Source of the DNA: an uncultured Coriobacteriaceae bacterium
GTDB taxonomy: Bacteria > Actinomycetota > Coriobacteriia > Coriobacteriales > Atopobiaceae
Direction: 5' to 3'
DNA: 5,659 nt
Assembly (NCBI GenBank): GCA_900551595.1
Contig: URWR01000112.1
Span: 1-5,659 of the forward strand
Positions 1 to 5,355 of the stretch are shown piece by piece. The notes beneath the pieces were generated by a model, which saw only the letters and a list, made by a program, of their open reading frames with translations, did no database searches and was not told where the DNA came from. Every line of letters begins with the position of its first letter. Position 1 is the first letter of the stretch. The translations under genes were made by a program, and so were the position numbers.

Positions 1-1083
1 CATGAACACGCACATACTGAACATCACCATGACCACGCGCATACTGAGCATCATCACACGCACACACATGCCGAGCATCATCATGTACATCGCGGGCTTG
101 CCGATGTGCTGGCAATTATTCAAGCCGCAAACATGACTGACCATGCACGCGAACTTGCACAGAAGGCCTTTACTATTCTTGCTGATGCCGAAGCTAAAGC
201 TCATGGGACCACGCCAGATAAGGTGCATTTTCATGAGGTTGGTGCGGTAGATTCAATCGTCGATATTATTGCTGCCTCGGTATGCTTGGATGATTTGGGC
301 ATTGAGCGAGTAGCAATAAGTCCACTTACCGAGGGCACAGGCACCATCCGCTGTGCTCATGGCATCATGCCGATTCCAGTGCCAGCTGTTGTTAATGTCG
401 TACAAGCAACTGGCCTTGAGATGCATCTAAGCAAGATAGAAGGAGAGCTTGTAACTCCAACCGGAGCAGCACTTGCAGCAGCATTCCAGACTGAGCATCA
501 GATACCTCAGCACTTTGCAATCAAGGCATGCGGTATCGGAGCCGGAGAGCGCGATTATGCATGCGCAGGTGTGTTACGTGCCATGCTTCTTGAGCCACGG
601 AACGTGCCTGAATCTTGCCCTTCCACCAATACTGATACTGAATGTGTAACAAAACTCGAATGCGAGATAGATGATGCCACCGGTGAAGCCTTAGGCAATG
701 CAATGGAAAGGCTCTACGAGGCTGGGGCACGAGAGGTACATTATCTGCCTCTCGTTGCAAAGAAAAATCGACCTGCTTGGCAACTTCAAGTCATCTGTCT
801 TGAAAAAGATAGAGTCTCGTTAGAGCGCTGCATCTTTGAAACAACAACAACCATAGGCATCCGTCGAACAACTATGGAGAGAAGCGTACTTAACCGCAGC
901 ATAGAAGAAGTGGCCACGCCGTTTGGCCCCATAAAAGCAAAGATCGTAACCTTGCCAGATGGCTCTCAACGCGCTTATCCAGAGTTTGATGATGTGAGTA
1001 ACCTTGCCCATGCATCTCATCTTCCCCTGCAAGATGCATGGCAACTTGCACAGGGCTGTTGTGCGACACGCTCTTCTCACTGA
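1..1083 (+). CDS. larC: LarC, nickel-pincer cofactor nickel insertase (5' end outside window)
   Basis: LarC is the CTP-dependent cyclometallase that inserts nickel into the pyridinium-bis-thiocarboxylate mononucleotide, the last step in making the nickel-pincer cofactor of lactate racemase (LarA). The frame is open from base 1, so the N-terminus, probably 70-90 residues, is missing. Residues below are numbered from base 1. Residues 1-30 are histidine-rich (17 His), as is typical of LarC metal-handling segments. Family signatures follow: HFHEVGAVDSIVD from 76, TGTIRCAHGIMPIPVPA from about 113, and ELVTPTGAA at 149-157, all in the LarC1 half. A short linker at about 200-219 leads to the LarC2 half with ECEIDDATGE (about 220-229), AKKNRPAWQL, the TTTTIGIRR segment and PEFDD. 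Both halves lie in one uninterrupted frame, unlike Lactobacillus plantarum, where a programmed frameshift joins them. A GTG at 106 could serve as a start but would cut off conserved sequence, so it is not the real one. larB and larE would be expected upstream but are outside the window. Confidence 0.93.
   Translation, partial: HEHAHTEHHHDHAHTEHHHTHTHAEHHHVHRGLADVLAIIQAANMTDHARELAQKAFTILADAEAKAHGTTPDKVHFHEVGAVDSIVDIIAASVCLDDLGIERVAISPLTEGTGTIRCAHGIMPIPVPAVVNVVQATGLEMHLSKIEGELVTPTGAALAAAFQTEHQIPQHFAIKACGIGAGERDYACAGVLRAMLLEPRNVPESCPSTNTDTECVTKLECEIDDATGEALGNAMERLYEAGAREVHYLPLVAKKNRPAWQLQVICLEKDRVSLERCIFETTTTIGIRRTTMERSVLNRSIEEVATPFGPIKAKIVTLPDGSQRAYPEFDDVSNLAHASHLPLQDAWQLAQGCCATRSSH
7..87 (+). 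repeat. Three tandem 27-nt repeats encoding the His-rich segment of LarC
   Basis: Three in-frame imperfect copies lie end to end at 7-33, 34-60 and 61-87. Each encodes the nine-residue pattern H-[A/T]-H-[T/A]-E-H-H-H-x. The copies differ mostly at third codon positions. The two codons before them (His-Glu) fit the end of a further copy, so the array probably continues upstream of the window. The histidines are likely to bind or buffer nickel, as inferred for His-rich regions of nickel-handling proteins. Keeping the protein pattern while third bases drift suggests selection on the histidines. Confidence 0.75.
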
Positions 1084-1107
1084 GTCGTTTATTGAGTCAC
1101 TTTACAA

Positions 1108-1143
1108 ATAAGGGATTAGAGCGCTTCTGCTCTAATCCCTTAT
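1108..1143. terminator. Bidirectional intrinsic terminator between larC and the hydrolase gene
   Basis: A perfect 15-bp stem (1108-1122 with 1129-1143) closes a 6-nt loop, GCTTCT. It begins 25 nt after the larC stop and ends 23 nt from the stop of the convergent minus-strand hydrolase gene. The stem has an AT-rich base, so each strand ends the hairpin with TTAT. The plus strand continues with CATTTC and the minus strand with TTGTAAAG, a moderate U-tract on each side. Position, symmetry and length fit a shared terminator for both converging transcripts. Confidence 0.85.
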
Positions 1144-1165
1144 CATTTCTCAGAATCTAAATGAA

Positions 1166-3067
1166 CTATTGTGCCTCTTCAGAGCTTTTCTCCGTGTTGG
1201 CTGCTACTGTTGCAGGATCTATACCGCAGCATTGTTCAACCCAGGCTATGAAATTATCTTCTGGTGTACCTGAGCGCTCAGCCAATGAACGGCCTGCACC
1301 CCAAACAGGCGTAAATGCAACATCGTTAACACCATCGTAGGCCTTGAGAGCCGCAACGAGATTGGCTTCTGTAGTCAGCGGAACTGTAGTTTGCATAAGA
1401 CCCGTGTTGATACGCCAATGCGGCGCAACACTTGCCTTGCCATATGCTTCGCTTGATCCACACAGATAATAAAGTGGGTCATACATCTGAACACGTGCAG
1501 CAACAGAGACATCCAGAGAATCCTTTTGAGAAAGATCGTTTTCCCAATCGGTCAGATATTCCTCTTTCCACCCCTGAAGCTGGGCATAGGTATCCACATT
1601 TTGCGTAAGCAACGAGAGAATGGTGCCATCAAAATGCAACGCATCATTATCATCGTTGCCAAAGAGCTGATTCGCTGGCTGGTTGCAATCGATAGAGTCA
1701 AACGCCGCAACAGAAGCATTTGCTGGACGACAATGACTCACATAGCTGCCAAGATCGGTAATGGACGCAGAGGCACGTCGCGCATTATATGAAATCCAGA
1801 AATTATTGCCGTTAAGTGCATCAATATAAGCATCGACGTTGGCATAGGTTACCGGCTGAGAAGCCTGACCACCCGCATCAGACTCATCGCTTCCCGAGGC
1901 GCGTGCAATTGCTTCTTCCTCAGCCGCTTTAAGGTTACCATCGCCGGGGAAATTACCATTTGCCTGCACTGTCGTATCGGGGGTATAAGGGAACTGCACG
2001 TGCTCAAAGAAGGCGTTTGCACCTTCTTCAACGATACTTACGAGATAATCATAGTAGGTACCCGCGACAAAGATGCCACCTGACGTCTCGTCAAGTGTAA
2101 GCGCAGTACCGTCTTCTGAGGTTAAACCGAGATTTGCAACAGTTCCCGCATAATTGGATGCGAGATCATCTGAAAGACGCTTTGTCCATGTTCCGTCTGC
2201 GCGAGCCCCTTCAACAGAATATTGGCCTGCAAACCATTCATAACCCGCATCAGAAACTTCAAAAGAGGTCGATGGGCACCAACACATTGAGCCAAAAAGG
2301 GCATCAGACAGCTTATTCGCATCTGCATCGTGTGTGATTGCTCCAAGAGCATTTAAGTAAGGCTCATACTCTGGCGCGTCGCCAGAAGTGCCAAGAACTG
2401 CAGAGAGACCGCCACCACCAGAATGTCCAAAAGTAATAATGCGCGAAGTGTCGCACGGCAAGAAGCTTGCATTGTAACGAAGGAAGCGCACAGCTGCCTT
2501 AACATCGGCGGCTCCCCAGGGAGCTCCCCCGGAGAAAAACTCATTCGTTACACTATCGTATCCGCTATTCCTACCGCGAAAACCAGCGTAGACATAGACA
2601 AGGCCTTTCTCAAGATAGGTGCCAAGCCCATCATAGGAATAGGCAGTAGATGCAGCCTGTCCCGCATAATCACCAGGATTTAAAGGCATGACAATCGGCG
2701 CAGTTCGTGGAGTAAACCCTGCAATCTCAGCGTTTTCATTGATCGTGCAAGTCCACGTCTGACCCTTTTGCTCTCCTGTGAAGTATGGTCCCGGAACATA
2801 AATGGCAAGCTGCTCATAGGTTTCAGACGCAGGCTCCAAACAATAGGTAAGCCTGTTCTGCCACCAGACATCATTATCATCGTCGTAATTCCAGGCGCTG
2901 TTATCAATTTTAAGAGCTTCAAACTTCTTTACGTCTACCTGCTCTTTTTCAGATCCTTCTTGATCGGTCTCGGAAGGTTGAGTGGTATTCTCCGAGGCAC
3001 AGCCAGCAAGCGCCGCCAGCGCGCCCGTAGATGCGAGAGTTAAAAACTCCCTCCTGCTGCACTTCAT
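1166..3067 (-). CDS. Tat-exported lipoprotein, tannase-like (subtype B) alpha/beta hydrolase, possibly with a degenerate triad
   Basis: This 633-residue protein starts with a Tat signal (SRREFL, residues 4-9), a hydrophobic stretch and a lipobox LAGC with lipid-acceptor Cys23, followed by a Ser/Thr/Glu-rich linker to about 47. It should sit on the outer face of the membrane. The body resembles subtype B tannases and related feruloyl-esterase-type hydrolases. Landmarks are LAIYVPGPYF (87-96), TAPIVMPL (122-129), AGFRGR (161-166), AADVKAAVRFLRYNA (186-200), GHSGGGG with nucleophile Ser216 (214-220), a CP-x(8)-D-x-x-YEW segment (264-278), AFDSIDC (455-461), NQLFG (466-470) and HWRI (550-553). 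Lactobacillus plantarum tannase is about 470 residues; this one is longer through the leader and extra loops, including a polar stretch at about 380-407. The triad Asp and His expected near residues 556-562 and 588-598 are not evident (GLMQTTV; VWGAGRSLAER). Start choice is supported by AGGAGG 8 nt upstream of the ATG. Fold assignment is fairly sure; activity and substrate are not. Confidence 0.72.
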   Translation of the reverse strand: MKCSRREFLTLASTGALAALAGCASENTTQPSETDQEGSEKEQVDVKKFEALKIDNSAWNYDDDNDVWWQNRLTYCLEPASETYEQLAIYVPGPYFTGEQKGQTWTCTINENAEIAGFTPRTAPIVMPLNPGDYAGQAASTAYSYDGLGTYLEKGLVYVYAGFRGRNSGYDSVTNEFFSGGAPWGAADVKAAVRFLRYNASFLPCDTSRIITFGHSGGGGLSAVLGTSGDAPEYEPYLNALGAITHDADANKLSDALFGSMCWCPSTSFEVSDAGYEWFAGQYSVEGARADGTWTKRLSDDLASNYAGTVANLGLTSEDGTALTLDETSGGIFVAGTYYDYLVSIVEEGANAFFEHVQFPYTPDTTVQANGNFPGDGNLKAAEEEAIARASGSDESDAGGQASQPVTYANVDAYIDALNGNNFWISYNARRASASITDLGSYVSHCRPANASVAAFDSIDCNQPANQLFGNDDNDALHFDGTILSLLTQNVDTYAQLQGWKEEYLTDWENDLSQKDSLDVSVAARVQMYDPLYYLCGSSEAYGKASVAPHWRINTGLMQTTVPLTTEANLVAALKAYDGVNDVAFTPVWGAGRSLAERSGTPEDNFIAWVEQCCGIDPATVAANTEKSSEEAQ

Positions 3068-3075
3068 CTCAGCGT

Positions 3076-3081
3076 CCTCCT
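3076..3081 (-). promoter_or_regulatory. Ribosome binding site of the tannase-like lipoprotein gene
   Basis: The minus strand reads AGGAGG 8 nt before the ATG at 3067, a near-perfect Shine-Dalgarno sequence that fixes the start. It directly abuts a 7-bp hairpin just upstream in the same transcript (3082-3098). Confidence 0.85.
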
Positions 3082-3098
3082 AACGCAAGTTTTGCGTT
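3082..3098 (-). repeat. Short hairpin abutting the Shine-Dalgarno of the lipoprotein gene
   Basis: On the minus strand a perfect 7-bp stem, AACGCAA with TTGCGTT, closes a 3-nt loop, AAC. Its 3' arm ends one base before AGGAGG. There is no U-tract after it, so it is unlikely to be a terminator for the upstream phosphoesterase gene. It could influence ribosome access, stabilise the 5' end of a processed mRNA, or be a protein-binding palindrome. No function can be assigned from sequence alone. Confidence 0.5.
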
Positions 3099-3147
3099 CA
3101 CCATTTTCGCGCTCTCTTGACGTTTTGCTCTACCTTCTCGGCGAATG

Positions 3148-3891
3148 TTACACATCAGTCACGAATTCTTCAGAGCTACTCTTTTGATTCAAGGGTTCGT
3201 CATCACCTAAAGGCACGATGTCTCGATATAGTGCCCTGTGGTCAGGAATAATAACCATATCTCGATGATGATGACCAAAATACCAATGTTTGAATAAAAG
3301 GCGATGCTCAAGCATGTCAAACCAGTCGGTGAGTTCGTCGGGCCCCTGCCAGATATCTCCATCATAGAGGGTATCCAACAGCTGTGTTGCACAACAATGT
3401 GTTACGACATAATCGACGGACCAGTTATGCGCTGCAAGATTTGCTTCTGCTTCCGCATATTCAGCTGCAGACGGCATCTCCTGCGGCCACCAACTTTCAC
3501 CTTCCACACGCATTGCTCGATCGACCGATGTAGCCCCACCCATGGTAAAAACCGTGCTGCCACAGATATCAAACACTTGTCCACGCATAAGGTGCAAAAC
3601 CGAAGGACGGATGCGGTGGACGTTACCTCCATGCCACTGCTCTGCTGGCAAAGCAGATAACGCCTCATGATTTTCATGATTGCCGTCAACAAAAAGCGTG
3701 GTCCATGGTCGATCTTCGAGCCAATCGAGCCAGCCTAGTTCCTCCATACCGAAGTTCCAAACGAGGCCAAAATCACCTGCGACAATAAGGTAATCATCTT
3801 TTGTGAGCACACGGCCTTCAGGAAATGCTGAGGGAAAGAACCTGTGGATATCAATCCCTCCGTGAAGGTCTCCTGTTACGAGAGCAGCCAT
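3148..3891 (-). CDS. Calcineurin-like metallophosphoesterase
   Basis: This is a 247-residue cytosolic protein with the full metal-binding motif set of the calcineurin-like phosphoesterase family: GDLHG at 7-11 (Asp8, His10), GDFG at 39-42 (Asp40), GNHEN at 70-74 (Asn71, His72), His165 in VVTHCC, and GHHH at 206-209. These residues hold a two-metal centre that hydrolyses phosphomono- or phosphodiesters. No signal peptide, membrane segment or extra domain is seen, and the substrate cannot be inferred. The last 15 or so residues are polar and probably disordered. The ATG start places GDLHG within the first residues, as usual for this family. A GGGAG Shine-Dalgarno (3897-3901) overlaps the stop codon of the degV gene just upstream, so translation of the two is probably coupled. 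Confidence 0.92.
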   Translation of the reverse strand: MAALVTGDLHGGIDIHRFFPSAFPEGRVLTKDDYLIVAGDFGLVWNFGMEELGWLDWLEDRPWTTLFVDGNHENHEALSALPAEQWHGGNVHRIRPSVLHLMRGQVFDICGSTVFTMGGATSVDRAMRVEGESWWPQEMPSAAEYAEAEANLAAHNWSVDYVVTHCCATQLLDTLYDGDIWQGPDELTDWFDMLEHRLLFKHWYFGHHHRDMVIIPDHRALYRDIVPLGDDEPLNQKSSSEEFVTDV

Positions 3892-3899
3892 CGGGCTCC

Positions 3900-4844
3900 C
3901 TACGACTTGCGCACGCTTGCAGCAATCCGATCGGAGATGGACATTCCCTCCCGACGATCATTTCCCCAGAAGCAGCAAGCAATCATGCCAGGACCCACGT
4001 GGCAGCCAATAGTTGGGCCAATAGTTGAAACCATCGTAATGGTTGAATCATCCTCTTTATTTATGAGCTCAATAAGACGCTCTGCATCTTTAGGGCAATC
4101 AGCATTACCAATAGAAACAATGTTGGAAAACTCATCATGGTTATGGTTGTTGCTAAAATTGGCGGCAAGTTTACGAATGCCCTTTTTCCTGCCACGAGTA
4201 ATGCCGATTACGGAAAGTGCTCCCTCAACATCAATGGTAAGGAGCGGCTTTACATCAAGCGCACCGCCAACAACGGCAACTCCTTTGGGCAGACGTCCAC
4301 CACGATGCAAGCAATCGAGATCTTCTACCATAAACATTGCATGCAAATAGTAGCGAGCCTCTTCAGCCCAACTCACCATTTCCTCTGCAGTCAGACCACG
4401 ATCGCGCTGGTGGATGGCCTCAACAATGAAAAGATACTGAGCGGTAGACGCAAGTTTGGTATCCACGATATAGATTGGAAGCTTCTTTCCAGCTTCTTCC
4501 TCCATACGAGCTAGTGCAAGACAAGCTCCTTCGTAAGCGCCAGAGAGTGCAGAGTCAAAGCAAAGATAGACTGTTGGAATATCGAGCTCTAAACAGCGAC
4601 GAAAGTGCTCTTCAAATTCCATCTGCGAAGGTTGTGAAGTGAGAGGATGAGCGCCTTTACGAATGGCCTCATAAAACTCATGAGCAGAACGACTTTCAAA
4701 CAAATCGTCTGTTCCACAAAGCCCTCCATCTGTTTTATCCGCCTCAGCATAGGAGAAGCGAATGAGGCCAATTCCTGCATCATCCACCATTTTTTGAGAA
4801 AAATCGCAGGGAGAATCCGTCATGAGAAAAAACTTTGGCTCCAT
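3900..4844 (-). CDS. DegV family fatty-acid-binding protein
   Basis: The 314-residue product has DegV family landmarks. An N-terminal FFLMTDSPCDF (5-15) is followed by LTSQPS (68-73), SALSGAYEGA (98-107), IVDTKLAS (126-133), LDCLHRGGRLP (176-186), KPLLTIDVEGAL (199-210) and a C-terminal IGPTIGCHVGPGMIACCF (275-292). DegV proteins (FakB in firmicutes) bind a long-chain fatty acid through the SQPS-type and SGxY-type segments and, in organisms with FakA, present it for phosphorylation before phospholipid synthesis. No FakA kinase lies in the window, so the FakB role is inferred from family only. The length is slightly above the usual 280-290 residues. The ATG is preceded by an AG-rich stretch, AAGGGGAAGG, ending 2 nt before it. 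It is the first gene of a minus-strand operon and ends 8 nt before the phosphoesterase. Confidence 0.93.
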   Translation of the reverse strand: MEPKFFLMTDSPCDFSQKMVDDAGIGLIRFSYAEADKTDGGLCGTDDLFESRSAHEFYEAIRKGAHPLTSQPSQMEFEEHFRRCLELDIPTVYLCFDSALSGAYEGACLALARMEEEAGKKLPIYIVDTKLASTAQYLFIVEAIHQRDRGLTAEEMVSWAEEARYYLHAMFMVEDLDCLHRGGRLPKGVAVVGGALDVKPLLTIDVEGALSVIGITRGRKKGIRKLAANFSNNHNHDEFSNIVSIGNADCPKDAERLIELINKEDDSTITMVSTIGPTIGCHVGPGMIACCFWGNDRREGMSISDRIAASVRKS

Positions 4845-4878
4845 AGCCTTCCCCTTCTGAGAACAACCAGAGGTATAC

Positions 4879-4920
4879 GTGGTAATTCAAATGGTCCTGC
4901 TCATTGTAGGCGATTACCAC
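4879..4920. repeat. 8-bp inverted repeat in the divergent degV / acylphosphatase intergenic region
   Basis: GTGGTAAT at 4879-4886 and its exact reverse complement ATTACCAC at 4913-4920 are separated by 26 nt. A related GTGGTTAC lies at 4944-4951. The pair flanks the candidate degV -10 hexamer, so it could be a two-site operator for a repressor. The centre-to-centre distance is 34 nt, about three helical turns. Chance occurrence cannot be excluded. Confidence 0.35.
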
Positions 4921-4931
4921 CACTTCCTAAA
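4903..4931 (-). promoter_or_regulatory. Candidate promoter of the degV operon
   Basis: On the minus strand a -10 like TACAAT (4903-4908) lies 17 nt downstream of a weak -35 like TTTAGG (4926-4931). Transcription would start near 4896, giving a leader of about 50 nt before the degV ATG. The -10 is good (5 of 6 to TATAAT) and the -35 poor. The inverted repeat 4879-4920 spans the -10. Confidence 0.4.
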
Positions 4932-4947
4932 CTGAGACAGGATGTGG

Positions 4948-4975
4948 TTACAAGGACATCAAAAATGTTTACGAT
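4948..4975 (+). promoter_or_regulatory. Weak candidate promoter of the acylphosphatase gene
   Basis: TTACAA (4948-4953) and TACGAT (4970-4975) are separated by 16 nt, with transcription expected near 4982 and a leader of about 27 nt. Each hexamer matches consensus only partly (3 and 4 of 6). Some promoter is required here because the upstream gene is divergent. Confidence 0.27.
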
Positions 4976-5008
4976 ACAAGGAAGTGGCGTAAAGAAATTG
5001 GAGTGTCT

Positions 5009-5326
5009 ATGTCTACAGATACATATGATATCTCCGACGAAACAATTCGTCGAGTTGCTCTGCGATTTGAAGGCACTGTCCAAGCAGTGGGATTTCGCTG
5101 GACTTGTTGCATGATCGCCAAACGCGTTGGATGCACCGGTTGGGTGCGCAATGAGCTTGATGGAAGCGTCTCAATGGAGCTACAAGGCACCAATGATGCC
5201 ATCGCTTCGTTCTTTGGCATGCTTCAAGCCGACTACAATCGTCGTCATCTTACCTTCGTTGTAACCGAATCCGACGATATTGCACCTGTAGAAGGAGAAA
5301 ACGAACTGTCTGTCCGCTGGGCATAG
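5009..5326 (+). CDS. acyP: Acylphosphatase
   Basis: This 105-residue cytosolic enzyme hydrolyses the carboxyl-phosphate bond of acyl phosphates such as acetyl or carbamoyl phosphate. The acylphosphatase signature appears as GTVQAVGFR (22-30), with phosphate-binding Arg30, then GCTGWVRNELDGSV with catalytic Asn48. The family consensus VQGVGFR has Ala for the first Gly here. The chain is a little longer than the usual 90-100 residues because of an N-terminal extension of about 13 residues before the first strand (RRVALRFEG). ATG at 5009 is chosen because GGAG (5000-5003) ends 5 nt upstream. The GTG at 5003 would overlap that Shine-Dalgarno and is not credible. It is a single-gene unit between a divergent operon and a convergent regulator gene. 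The 3' end of the coding sequence forms one arm of the downstream hairpin. Confidence 0.93.
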   Translation: MSTDTYDISDETIRRVALRFEGTVQAVGFRWTCCMIAKRVGCTGWVRNELDGSVSMELQGTNDAIASFFGMLQADYNRRHLTFVVTESDDIAPVEGENELSVRWA

Positions 5327-5345
5327 ACAAACGTCTATACCCAGC
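5316..5345. terminator. Hairpin overlapping the acylphosphatase stop, probable terminator
   Basis: A 13-position stem with one C-A mismatch (5316-5328 with 5333-5345) closes the 4-nt loop AAAC. The left arm contains the last codons and TAG stop of the acylphosphatase gene. The right arm ends 10 nt before the stop of the convergent GntR-type gene. No clear U-tract follows on either strand, so termination efficiency is uncertain, but its place between converging genes favours a shared transcription stop. Confidence 0.55.
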
Positions 5346-5355
5346 GTGCATGGAT

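Noticed and set aside
1..90. Short repeats resembling a CRISPR or satellite array.
   Set aside because: The units are contiguous, in frame, degenerate at third codon positions and encode the His-rich segment of LarC; there are no spacers.
106..108. GTG as the start of larC.
   Set aside because: The frame is open to base 1 and the His-rich segment upstream is typical LarC sequence; the true start lies outside the window.
3117..3122. TTGACG on the plus strand as a -35 element.
   Set aside because: It faces into the antisense of the lipoprotein gene, and no suitable -10 or gene follows it.
3844..4350. A 168-codon plus-strand open frame opposite the degV gene, and similar ones at 3304-3660 and 4647-5114.
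   Set aside because: They are antisense to genes with clear family motifs, have no recognisable domain or good ribosome binding site, and their products look like random translation.
5003..5005. GTG as the acylphosphatase start.
   Set aside because: It overlaps the GGAG Shine-Dalgarno that is properly spaced for the ATG at 5009.
1034..5113. A Cys-Cys pair in each of the five proteins other than the regulator (LarC tail, lipoprotein 613-614, phosphoesterase 166-167, DegV 290-291, acylphosphatase 33-34).
   Set aside because: The sequence contexts and families are unrelated and no shared metal site is suggested; most likely coincidence in a lineage tolerant of cysteine.
5333..5340. GTCTATAC, which fits the HutC-type operator consensus GTMTAKAC, next to a HutC-type regulator gene.
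   Set aside because: It lies between the 3' ends of two convergent genes and is an arm of the hairpin there, so an operator role is unlikely; no second copy was seen at a promoter.
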